Below are positions 27,504 through 34,505 of a stretch of DNA of 41,106 nt, piece after piece (position 1 is the stretch's first letter; every line of letters begins with the position of its first letter). A model generated the notes under the pieces. It was not told the origin of the DNA and made no database searches. It worked only from the letters and a program-made list of their open reading frames with translations. A program made the position numbers and the translations under genes. Where the stretch lies: contig CAZHSB010000009.1 in the NCBI GenBank assembly GCA_964534945.1, forward strand, positions 1 to 41,106. Direction: 5' to 3'. This stretch comes from CAZHFA01 sp964534945. GTDB lineage: Bacteria; Bdellovibrionota_C; UBA2361; CAKMMH01.

Positions 27504-28382
27504 TTATAATGTTGCAATCTCACGACGCATTTTAGAAAGTACTCCCAACCTTGCGTCATTATTTGAGGTGGTAATATTTTGATTAACATTAGTTAACAAT
27601 AATCTTTCTTTAATTTCTCCCACTTCATCTAATGATAAAGTCGTTCTCTCTGCAACAAGCTCAGAAGACACTCCTCTTTTTAATAAAACCTCTGCCAATT
27701 CATAGATCCGTTGCATACCCCCCACGTCTTTCTTTGCTACCAAAGGCTTATTTTCAATAACTTCCTTTTCTATTTTATTTGAAAGTGATTGAGGATTTTT
27801 AGCTTGTCTTACAAAACTATCTTTTACTAGATATTGTTTATCTTTTACTTCATAATTATTATTTGTTACTTGATAATTTTTTTCTGATTGTCTTTGAGTT
27901 TCTTCATTTTCAACTTCATGTACAAGATCTATAAGTGGTTCCCCATTTTCACTTGATGCAACTTCTATTTTATTATCATCATTTATAATAGGTTTTTGAA
28001 AGTTTGCTTGCTTTTCTTGTTTAACAAGATTAACAAGAGATACTATTTTCTTTATTAGTAACTTTCCATTTTCTAAGTCTTTATCAAGTTCATCTTTTAT
28101 GGCTTTTGATTCCTTGAAACTTCCAGAAACTCTATTTTCAACACTTTGAAGATCTGTCAAAAGGACTTCAAGATCTTTTTGCCTTGAGCGTAATTTTTGA
28201 TCTAACTCTATCGATGCCTCTTGAGACTCGTTTATAATTCTTCTTAATGTTTTCTCTAAGTCTCCAACTTTGTCTATCTTTACAGCAACAGACTCAGCTT
28301 TGGTTAGTCTATATGCTAAAAAAACTAATGAACCCATTAATAAAATATCTACAAATAATGACCAGTTTGTTAAATCAATCAT
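27504..28382 (-). CDS. Membrane-anchored coiled-coil protein with C-terminal HTH-like domain (SwrB/DUF2802-like)
   Basis: This 292-residue protein has one N-terminal membrane helix (WSLFVDILLMGSLVFLAYRL) and a long coiled coil at about 30-120. A disordered Asn/Gln/Lys linker follows, and the C-terminal 45 residues (RIYELAEVLLKRGVSSELVA and TTLSLDEVGEIKERLL) resemble the winged or helix-turn-helix segment of DUF2802 and SwrB-type proteins found in motility operons. SwrB in Bacillus promotes flagellar export-apparatus activation. It is the first gene of this flagellar operon, 14 nt before flgF. A role in flagellar assembly is inferred from position and layout, not from close sequence identity. 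Confidence 0.65.
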   Translation of the reverse strand: MIDLTNWSLFVDILLMGSLVFLAYRLTKAESVAVKIDKVGDLEKTLRRIINESQEASIELDQKLRSRQKDLEVLLTDLQSVENRVSGSFKESKAIKDELDKDLENGKLLIKKIVSLVNLVKQEKQANFQKPIINDDNKIEVASSENGEPLIDLVHEVENEETQRQSEKNYQVTNNNYEVKDKQYLVKDSFVRQAKNPQSLSNKIEKEVIENKPLVAKKDVGGMQRIYELAEVLLKRGVSSELVAERTTLSLDEVGEIKERLLLTNVNQNITTSNNDARLGVLSKMRREIATL

Positions 28383-28420
28383 AAAACCTCTCTAAACATC
28401 TAACCTATTTGACAAGAAAA

Positions 28421-28445
28421 TGACGCAAGATCATTAATACCGTCA
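28421..28445. promoter_or_regulatory. Inverted repeat in the flagellar operon upstream region
   Basis: TGACG at 28421-28425 and CGTCA at 28441-28445 form a dyad with centre-to-centre distance of 20 bp, two helical turns. On the minus strand the right arm lies within TTGACG, a possible -35 element about 60 bp before the first flagellar-operon ATG, though no good -10 follows. It could be an operator. The 233-bp spacer 28383-28615 otherwise shows only AT-rich sequence and the AAGGA ribosome site of the plus-strand gene. Confidence 0.22.
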
Positions 28446-28615
28446 AATTTTTAATTTTTTTTACGCAAATCTTTAATCCTAACATTCTGAATATATTGTA
28501 TTTTTACTATTTTCATAAAAATAAATTATTCCACGCGTTTTAAGTAGCAAAAGGCTTGCCGAATTTGTAAAATTAGATAAAATTTTTTTATATTTTTAAT
28601 AAAAAAGGATTTTTT

Positions 28616-29368
28616 ATGAGTATTTCAGTAATTATATTAGCAGCAGGTAGAGGAAAACGTATGGGAAGCAATGAGGCAAAAGTCCTTGTGAAAGCTTGTA
28701 ACCGCCCTCTTGTTTCATATGTAATTGAAACTGCAAGCAAAATTTCTCCAATAGAAACCATTATAGTAACAGGATTTCAAAAAGAGGCAGTACAAGATTT
28801 TATTATAAGTGATATCAAAGAACGAAATTTAAATTTAAACGTTACATTTGCTTTTCAAGAAGAGTTACTTGGAACTGGTTCTGCCGTGATGTATGCATTA
28901 AAGTACATGAAAACAAAACCTGAGATGTCAATAATTTTATGCGGAGATGTCCCTTTTATAAAAGCAAGTACAATTCAAAAACTCATTGAATCATACAAAA
29001 AAGAAAACTCAACAGTTAATGTCCTTACTTTCGATGCTGATATAACATCAAGCTATGGAAGAATAATTAGAGATAAAAAAGGCAATTTTTTAAAAATAGT
29101 GGAAGCGAAAGATTGTACCGAAGAAGAATTAAAAGTTAGTGAATCAAATTCTGGAGTTTATTGTGTAAATACAGAATTTCTTAAAGATGCTGTTACAAAG
29201 ATAAAACAAAATAATGCACAGCAGGAATATTACATTACAGACATCGTGGAAATCGCTGTAAAAGAAGGTAAAAAAGTACTAGCAAGCAAGCTTTCAACAG
29301 AAGATGAACTACAAGGTGTTAACTCTCCATTAGATCTTAAAAAAATAGAACTTATTCTAAATGGTTAA
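28616..29368 (+). CDS. GlmU-like UDP-N-acetylglucosamine pyrophosphorylase, uridylyltransferase domain only
   Basis: This nucleotidyltransferase makes UDP-GlcNAc or a similar NDP-sugar. The 250 residues contain the GlmU motifs: LAAGRGKRMGSNEAKVL at 8-24, QEELLGTGSAVMYAL at 81-94, CGDVPFI at 109-115, YGRIIRD, VEAKDCTEEE, NSGVYCVNTEFL and EYYITDIVEIA. The left-handed beta-helix acetyltransferase half of bifunctional GlmU (about 200 further residues) is absent and the ORF ends cleanly in TAA. AAGGA lies upstream of the ATG. It converges on the T3SS operon; the two stop codons share a TTAA. The acetylation step would need another enzyme, or this is a differently specialised paralogue. Confidence 0.85.
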   Translation: MSISVIILAAGRGKRMGSNEAKVLVKACNRPLVSYVIETASKISPIETIIVTGFQKEAVQDFIISDIKERNLNLNVTFAFQEELLGTGSAVMYALKYMKTKPEMSIILCGDVPFIKASTIQKLIESYKKENSTVNVLTFDADITSSYGRIIRDKKGNFLKIVEAKDCTEEELKVSESNSGVYCVNTEFLKDAVTKIKQNNAQQEYYITDIVEIAVKEGKKVLASKLSTEDELQGVNSPLDLKKIELILNG

Positions 29369-29802
29369 GATTCTATATTTCTAATATTGTCTTCATTTTG
29401 ATATCTAATAATTTGAGACCTATAAAAACGAATAATATCGTAATTTGTAATTAGCTTATCTTCTATTGCATCTGCGATTTCGCCAAGATATATTCCTGCC
29501 TTATTTGAATCTCCTGTAGAAAGCAAACATGAAACATACATAAGGATAACTGGATATGAATTAGGGCTTATTTCTAATGCTTTTTGACAATATTTAATCG
29601 CATCTTGAATATTTCCAGAATCCATTTCAATATAAATCATTCCGATATACCCAGATAGGAATAAATTATTAATTTCTATGAGTCCTTCAAAAATATTTCT
29701 AGCTTTCAAAAGTTCCCCATTTTCAATAAAAAGTAGCCCAAGAGAATATATGGCCTCAAGCTCATCATCAGAATATTTTTTCTTTATATCTTTTATTTCC
29801 AT
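29365..29802 (-). CDS. TPR protein, probable T3SS chaperone (SycD/YscG-like)
   Basis: The start at 29802 follows GGAGAA 9 nt upstream, a site formed by the end of the preceding gene. The 145-residue protein consists of three to four TPR-like helical hairpins (AIYSLGLLFIENGELLKARN, GYIGMIYIEMDSGNIQDAIK, CQKALEISPNSYPVILMY), the size and fold of class II chaperones for translocators or needle chaperones. It is the last gene of the T3SS operon. The chaperone role is inferred from fold, size and place. Confidence 0.68.
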   Translation of the reverse strand: MEIKDIKKKYSDDELEAIYSLGLLFIENGELLKARNIFEGLIEINNLFLSGYIGMIYIEMDSGNIQDAIKYCQKALEISPNSYPVILMYVSCLLSTGDSNKAGIYLGEIADAIEDKLITNYDIIRFYRSQIIRYQNEDNIRNIES

Positions 29803-29807
29803 AAAAT

Positions 29808-30032
29808 TTATTCTCCTGAAATCCAAGCAATAATTGTTCTTAACATTTTTTCTTCACCATCATCTATAAGCTTTGATGTCTTTTCTCTTTCACTTTTTAA
29901 AAATTCATATCGTGCAAAGAAAGAGTTATTTAATGATTCTAATCTTGAAACATCACCCATTGGTGGCATTAATACCATAAGAGGAGATTTGTTAAACATA
30001 TCTAATTTCGAAAAAACTTTTTCATCTTTCAT
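29808..30032 (-). CDS. Small unknown protein in the T3SS operon
   Basis: The product has 74 residues with no membrane segment or signal peptide. The first part contains LMVLMPPMGDVSRLESLN, and the rest is a charged helix ending EEKMLRTIIAWISGE. The size and helical C-terminus would fit a needle-class or chaperone protein, but I cannot match a family. It follows the SctU-like gene by 14 nt and is 5 nt before the TPR gene, a place where an exported subunit and its chaperone are often paired. Confidence 0.55.
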   Translation of the reverse strand: MKDEKVFSKLDMFNKSPLMVLMPPMGDVSRLESLNNSFFARYEFLKSEREKTSKLIDDGEEKMLRTIIAWISGE

Positions 30033-30046
30033 AATATTACCCTTTC

Positions 30047-30667
30047 TTATTCTTCACTTTTCATTTCATGTTGAAATTCTTCTTTTGTCATTCTATTTTT
30101 GCATAAAAATAAAAATTTATTTACACAAAAAGAAAAAATTGCAAAAAAACTAAAAACAATTATACATAATAAAAAAATATGATTTAAAGAAGATCCAATT
30201 AAAAACAGAATATCTTTATAATCATTCTTTAAAATGCTTAAGAATTCTCCCATTAATAAGTACACGAGTAAAAAATAACACGCTATAAACAAAGGAGAAA
30301 GTAAAAAAACCTTCCAAGCTCTATTTTCTTTAGAAAATAAGCTTATTTTCCATTTTGTATTTATAAGGTTTTTAGCCGTAAATAAGAATCTACTATGAAC
30401 AAGTATTATGCCTATGATGCATGGCAACATAATGATCGGTATAAATAAGAATAAATTTATTATATTTTTTGAATCATTATTAAAATTTCCAGCGAAAAAA
30501 TCTCTTATAAAATTAAAATACATGTCTATTTTTTCATTAAAAAAACAAAGGGCACAAAGCAAAACGATAACTTGAATTAATTTTGTAGTAAATTGGCTAT
30601 ATGAAAAAATTCCATTCTCTCTTAATCGTTCTATTTTTTCATTTGTTGGCCAATATTCTTTATTCAA
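30047..30667 (-). CDS. sctU: SctU-like export-apparatus protein lacking the autocleavage domain
   Basis: SctU/FlhB proteins gate T3SS substrates and switch specificity after autocleavage at NPTH. Here the start is TTG at 30667 with AAAGGA before it, giving 206 residues. The N-terminus EKIERLRENGIFSYSQFTTK matches the FlhB/SctU start (E-K-T-E-x-P-T-x-x-K-L-R...G-x-x-x-S). Four membrane helices follow with FTAKNLINTKWKISLFSKEN after helix 2. The ORF stops at RMTKEEFQHEMKSEE, equivalent to the conserved M-S-K-x-E-V-K-x-E linker where the cytoplasmic domain begins. No NPTH sequence is found downstream in any frame; the next genes start 14 nt later. The position after an SctT-like gene supports the call. 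Confidence 0.75.
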   Translation of the reverse strand: MNKEYWPTNEKIERLRENGIFSYSQFTTKLIQVIVLLCALCFFNEKIDMYFNFIRDFFAGNFNNDSKNIINLFLFIPIIMLPCIIGIILVHSRFLFTAKNLINTKWKISLFSKENRAWKVFLLSPLFIACYFLLVYLLMGEFLSILKNDYKDILFLIGSSLNHIFLLCIIVFSFFAIFSFCVNKFLFLCKNRMTKEEFQHEMKSEE

Positions 30668-31223
30668 GTGATAATCCTTTATTAAAAAACATTGTTAATA
30701 TATATTCAAATATCATCGACGAAACAAAAATTAAGACTATTACTCTAAAAAAAGAGCTTGGAAACTTACAAGATGAAACTGAAGAAAAGAAAAATGAGAC
30801 AAGCGCATCGGGAACTAATACAATAAAAAATATGCAAAATATAACTATTAATCCTGTATTAAGAAGATGTGTAAAAAATTTTAAATACATCAATAAAAAA
30901 TCATTTAAGGAATAATTAACAAAGGATTGATTTAAAATATTGAACACAAAATCATCTTCCAAAATCAAGTAAATTGATAATACGAATGCGGTTCCCCCCA
31001 AGATGCTCCTTGATGAAAATAAAATTAAATTATTTTCTAATGTTGAAAATATCAAATACATTGCTACAGGAATACTAATAGAAAAAAGAATAAATAAAAC
31101 AGTAATTCCGAAAGGATCTTTTGATTGATACGCAAGATTAAAAAAAGCTATACAGAGCAACAATAAAGTTGGTGCTAAAAAATAAAATATGGAATGTTCT
31201 AAACTTTTAACAGCCTCCCTCAT
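30660..31223 (-). CDS. sctT: SctT-like export-apparatus membrane protein (short, divergent)
   Basis: The ATG at 31223 overlaps the sctS stop (ATGA), which is preferred over a longer frame running back into sctS. The product has 187 residues with about five membrane helices. SctT/FliR is normally near 260, so the N-terminal part is missing or degenerate. FLLMYLKFFTHLLNTGLIVI then FIVLVPDALVSFFF resemble the last SctT helices only loosely. The assignment rests mainly on the R-S-T-U gene order, which is nearly invariant in type III systems. Its stop lies inside the start of the SctU-like gene (8-nt overlap). Confidence 0.58.
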   Translation of the reverse strand: MREAVKSLEHSIFYFLAPTLLLLCIAFFNLAYQSKDPFGITVLFILFSISIPVAMYLIFSTLENNLILFSSRSILGGTAFVLSIYLILEDDFVFNILNQSFVNYSLNDFLLMYLKFFTHLLNTGLIVIFCIFFIVLVPDALVSFFFSSVSSCKFPSSFFRVIVLIFVSSMIFEYILTMFFNKGLSLE

Positions 31224-31465
31224 TTTAAGCAAGTCCAAACTAGTTCTATCAATATTTCTCTTGAAACAGGATATATAAAATATAATAAAAAATTTAAAAC
31301 TATTATTCTTACACAATATGAAATTGCACTTTCTTTTATCATTAAAAAACTTTGAAAAATTCCAGATAAAAAACTACTTAATATCATGGCTACAATTGTA
31401 GGTAATGCGATGTAAATTATCACTTTATAAATTATATTTATGAGTTCGTAATCACCTAAAAACAT
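31220..31465 (-). CDS. sctS: Export-apparatus protein SctS
   Basis: This 81-residue, two-helix inner-membrane protein is the size of SctS/FliQ (80-90). Helix 1 is IYKVIIYIALPTIVAMILSS, followed by the loop FLSGIFQSFLMIKESAISYC, which corresponds to the conserved G-x-x-x-x-x-x-Q-x-x-x-Q-D/E-x-x-x-x-F region with Gln and Glu retained. Helix 2 follows. It is 4 nt after sctR and overlaps the SctT-like gene by 4 nt. It contributes the helical gate of the export channel. Confidence 0.8.
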   Translation of the reverse strand: MFLGDYELINIIYKVIIYIALPTIVAMILSSFLSGIFQSFLMIKESAISYCVRIIVLNFLLYFIYPVSREILIELVWTCLK

Positions 31466-31469
31466 ATTT

Positions 31470-32087
31470 TTACATATAATAATTAATTAACTTTTCACTA
31501 ATAATTACCCAACCATCAACAGCTACAAACACTCCAAGTTTTATCGGAAGCGAAGCTATTTGATAAGAAAAATCTTTTACGCCTAGTGACATAAAAATAT
31601 TCATTACTAATAAATCTATAATCAAAAATGGAATTAAAATCATTATACCATACTTAAATGCATCTCTTAATTCAGAAATAACAAATAAGAATGTTAGAAA
31701 ATTTAGATTTTTTTCTTCTTTTATTTCAATACCTATATTTTGCTTATTATCATTTTGTAATTTACTTTCTATGTTATCATCTTTTTTTTCTTGCACAGCC
31801 TTTTTAGAAAATTTTTTATAAAGCCCCTTATCAATATTTTTTTCTAAAAATGGTTTGAAATTTTCCTGCATTATTTGATAATTAGTAATATTTGAAATCC
31901 CTCCAATTTTTTCTATATAAGGAGAAGCCACATAAAAACTAAGTGCTACAGATATTGCAAAAACTACCACTCCAAAACCAGAGCCATAAAGTCCTAAACC
32001 ATATCGCAAAATACTAATACAAGTAATCACTCTCACAAATGATGTTAATAATAAAACTGATAAGCATATCCATATTATATTATCCAT
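31470..32087 (-). CDS. sctR: Export-apparatus protein SctR
   Basis: SctR is the main subunit of the R5-S4-T1 export gate. The 205 residues show TSFVRVITCISILRYGLGL at 15-33 and the strongly conserved C-terminal block FLFVISELRDAFKYGIMILI with PFLIIDLLVMNIFMSLG at 134-169, then SLPIKLGVFVAVDGWVIISE at 179-198. A charged Lys/Asp/Asn-rich segment (about 90-128) lies in the periplasmic-side loop and is more polar than usual. GAGGTGAGG precedes the ATG, within the last codons of sctQ. The assignment is firm. Confidence 0.93.
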   Translation of the reverse strand: MDNIIWICLSVLLLTSFVRVITCISILRYGLGLYGSGFGVVVFAISVALSFYVASPYIEKIGGISNITNYQIMQENFKPFLEKNIDKGLYKKFSKKAVQEKKDDNIESKLQNDNKQNIGIEIKEEKNLNFLTFLFVISELRDAFKYGIMILIPFLIIDLLVMNIFMSLGVKDFSYQIASLPIKLGVFVAVDGWVIISEKLINYYM

Positions 32088-32089
32088 CT

Positions 32090-33115
32090 TTACCTCACCT
32101 CTATTGCAAACTGTTTATCATAAGAAGCAAGTAATGCTTTTGCTGAATATTTATGATCAACAAAAATTTTTACCTTATTTGAAAGCTCTAATCCCGTATC
32201 CCACAAAACTTCTTTTTGAGAAAGCTCAGATAATACATATCCAGGAACTACAACAGTTCCTAATTGAATTGAAATCGACACCATTCCTGAAGGTGGGCTC
32301 TGGTATGATTCTACTAAATCTAAAATTTTAACTATAAGCCTATTTCCAGAACGTAATAATTTCCCCTTAAAAAAATTTTTGTTATCTTTTTTTATAATAA
32401 CATTATCATTTACTATTTTTTCAAGTCCCACTCGAACGCCATTACTTAAATAATCGTTCAACATTGTAGGAGATATCGCAAGCTCTGCCATTTCTATACC
32501 TAAAGAGACTTCAGGTATATCTCTATACTTAGAAGATGACTGTATCTGCCCTTTCCAAAGTTTATCAATCGTATTAACTATTGAACTAGGGCAAATAATA
32601 GAGATATTCACGTGGATCCCAGAAACTTTTAAAGAAATATTAATCGAGGCTTCACCATTAACAGAGTTGCTATCACATTTTTTATCAAAATATATTATAG
32701 AATTTTCTGACGCTGTCCATGAAAAAGATAATGATGCCAATAATCTTCTAGTGATATATTCCATAACAACATTAATTATTTGATTGTTTCCCTCTGGAAT
32801 AATAACATTACCTAAATATGCAAATGACTCTTCTGTATATCCTACATATATATCTTCGTTATCAATTGAACCTTTGTATAAATATTTTAAGTTTTTAGGA
32901 ATATTTAACTCTTTTTTGATATCAATAAACTCTACATCTAAAAAATAATTTTCAATAAATGGATTCCAAAAAGATGAAAATGATGGGCAGAGTTTTGATG
33001 GGTCAGATTGTAAAAATCCCTTAGAATAAATAATCTCCTTAGAAGAGACTTCCTTCAATGCCTCGATAGGATTCCATAATTCCCAATTTGTTTCATTCGT
33101 ATTTTTATTCTCCAT
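32090..33115 (-). CDS. sctQ: T3SS cytoplasmic C-ring/sorting-platform protein SctQ
   Basis: I take the ATG at 33115 (MENKNTNETNW); an ATG three codons upstream is also possible, and both lie inside the end of the coiled-coil gene. The product has 341 residues, no membrane segment, and a C-terminal SpoA (surface presentation of antigens) domain: VSISIQLGTVVVPGYVLSEL followed by LELSNKVKIFVDHKYSAKAL at about 275-340. A first, weaker SpoA-like region lies at about 200-260. The N-terminal part is poorly conserved, as in the family. It stands directly before sctR, as in many T3SS loci. Confidence 0.82.
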   Translation of the reverse strand: MENKNTNETNWELWNPIEALKEVSSKEIIYSKGFLQSDPSKLCPSFSSFWNPFIENYFLDVEFIDIKKELNIPKNLKYLYKGSIDNEDIYVGYTEESFAYLGNVIIPEGNNQIINVVMEYITRRLLASLSFSWTASENSIIYFDKKCDSNSVNGEASINISLKVSGIHVNISIICPSSIVNTIDKLWKGQIQSSSKYRDIPEVSLGIEMAELAISPTMLNDYLSNGVRVGLEKIVNDNVIIKKDNKNFFKGKLLRSGNRLIVKILDLVESYQSPPSGMVSISIQLGTVVVPGYVLSELSQKEVLWDTGLELSNKVKIFVDHKYSAKALLASYDKQFAIEVR

Positions 33116-33446
33116 CTTTTTCATTCTCTTTAATTATATTATCCATTTCATCTTGACTCATAACTAACAATTCTTGTGCTTTATTTAAATCTTTTTCTTG
33201 TTCTAAAATGACCTGTTGTTTCTCCTGAATTTCTTTTTTTAAATTAGATTGCTCAGTCATTCTTGACTGGTAATTAACAACATTTTCTGTTCTCTTAAAT
33301 ACATTACCTAGTTTTTCAACATCGTTGTATAATGCATCTAAATCTTCATTACTTTTTTTTATTCCCTCCTCTCGATTTTTTATTTCATCTTTTATCTTAT
33401 TTATATATGATTTTAATGATTCTAAATCATCATTATTATAAGTCAT
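33105..33446 (-). CDS. Small coiled-coil protein, SctO-like by position
   Basis: The 113-residue product is almost entirely charged heptad sequence (ESLKSYINKIKDEIKNREEG, NLKKEIQEKQQVILEQEKDL), predicted as a two-helix antiparallel coiled coil. SctO (YscO/FliJ), which contacts the ATPase and the SctV ring, is of this size and fold and is commonly encoded near sctQ. Coiled coils converge easily, so the call is from position. It overlaps both neighbours by 11 nt, a mark of tight coupling. Confidence 0.55.
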   Translation of the reverse strand: MTYNNDDLESLKSYINKIKDEIKNREEGIKKSNEDLDALYNDVEKLGNVFKRTENVVNYQSRMTEQSNLKKEIQEKQQVILEQEKDLNKAQELLVMSQDEMDNIIKENEKDGE

Positions 33447-33654
33447 TTATAGCGTCCCTTAATATTGTTGCAGCCAATGAACTTCTTGCATCTGGTTGCA
33501 TACGAATAAAAACTTCCAAAGCCTCAACATATTGAGCTCCATTTGTACTATCAAGTTGCAAGAAAGCCACCGACTTATCATCATCTAATAAAACTGCTGT
33601 GCAAATTAATGCTTTATCAAATGCTGGCATCTTTTGAAAATCCTCTAATTTCAT
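33436..33654 (-). CDS. Small unknown protein after SctJ
   Basis: This 72-residue acidic, helical protein (PAFDKALICTAVLLDDDKSV, EALEVFIRMQPDARSSLAAT) has no membrane segment. The pattern of short helical pairs faintly recalls FliG/SctK-type repeats, but I cannot assign it. Its ATG overlaps the sctJ stop (ATGA) and its end overlaps the coiled-coil gene by 11 nt. In other T3SS loci the genes after sctJ often encode SctK and SctL, so it may be a minimal connector to the sorting platform. Confidence 0.6.
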   Translation of the reverse strand: MKLEDFQKMPAFDKALICTAVLLDDDKSVAFLQLDSTNGAQYVEALEVFIRMQPDARSSLAATILRDAINDL

Positions 33655-34502
33655 TTATTAGACATCCTTTTAGTTGTACCACGCCCTAATAAGTTATTAG
33701 GTGAAGCTTCAACAATTTTTAATTTTGTTTTTTTAACATTTTTTATTGCATATCCATAATAGCCTAAGACAATCCCTATGACTCCAACAAAAAATACTAA
33801 CATAACAAAAAATATAGAAAGTGATTTATGATCTTTCGTAGCAACTTCCCAATATCCTAAGAACTTACTTAAGGACACAACAAAAGTCCTACCATCGACA
33901 TTCATCATACCAACCTTATCCTCATTATAATTTGGTTCTGCTTCTCTAATGAGAATTTTAATATCTTCATCAGCTATTCCTGGAATGGCACTCATTACAA
34001 TATTTTTGGTATCTTGAATTTGTGAATTATCAAACGAAGCCCCAGTTACAATTAAAATTGCGACAGAAGGATCTTCTTTGTCTTTTATATATTCTTTTCT
34101 CACTACAACGCTAACATTTGAGATATTTGGAAATCTTGATATTGCTTCTTCAATTTCTAAAGCTAATGCTTTATCAAGTCTCAACGATTCCATTCGCTTT
34201 GAATCAGGTAAAATTCCATGATGCGCTATAAGCTCTGAAAAAGTAGCTGTATTCTCTCTTGGAAGTCCCTTTGAAGTTAATATTGAAACCGATTTCATAT
34301 AATTATCTTCTGAAACATAAACTGCAAAAAGTTTTTTAGATGTGGGATCTATCTTAACTTTTGAATTAATATCAGAAGTCGCCAAAGCAGAAACAATTTC
34401 ATTCGCTTGCTTTTGATCTACACCTCTTACAACAATTTCGTCTGAACAACCAACGAAAGTAAAGATTACAAAGATTGTTATAAAAAGTTTTATTATCTTC
34501 AA
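33651..34502 (-). CDS. sctJ: T3SS inner-membrane ring lipoprotein SctJ
   Basis: SctJ forms the inner ring of the injectisome basal body. The 283-residue lipoprotein has signal MKIIKLFITIFVIFTFVGC with lipidated Cys19, and the two ring-building domains are clear: VDQKQANEIVSALATSDINS and KGLPRENTATFSELIAHHGI plus LPDSKRMESLRLDKALALEI in domain 1, then VSVVVRKEY through IPGIADEDIKILIRE in domain 2. One C-terminal membrane helix (about 228-252) and a basic tail follow. FliF would be twice as long, so this is the non-flagellar protein. It starts 3 nt after the FHA gene stop. Confidence 0.94.
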   Translation of the reverse strand: MKIIKLFITIFVIFTFVGCSDEIVVRGVDQKQANEIVSALATSDINSKVKIDPTSKKLFAVYVSEDNYMKSVSILTSKGLPRENTATFSELIAHHGILPDSKRMESLRLDKALALEIEEAISRFPNISNVSVVVRKEYIKDKEDPSVAILIVTGASFDNSQIQDTKNIVMSAIPGIADEDIKILIREAEPNYNEDKVGMMNVDGRTFVVSLSKFLGYWEVATKDHKSLSIFFVMLVFFVGVIGIVLGYYGYAIKNVKKTKLKIVEASPNNLLGRGTTKRMSNK

Positions 34503-34505
34503 TTT

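Noticed and set aside
30601..30915. Plus-strand 104-codon ORF beginning with a signal-peptide-like sequence, antisense to the SctT/SctU-like genes
   Set aside because: It lies wholly opposite two membrane-protein genes whose frames fit the operon and overlap correctly. Antisense of hydrophobic codons often imitates signal peptides.
31220..31316. Longer start for the SctT-like gene, overlapping sctS by nearly 100 nt
   Set aside because: The ATGA overlap at 31223 is the usual coupled start. The upstream extension is basic and Phe/Ile-rich, as expected for sctS read in another frame. Kept as a caveat because SctT is short.
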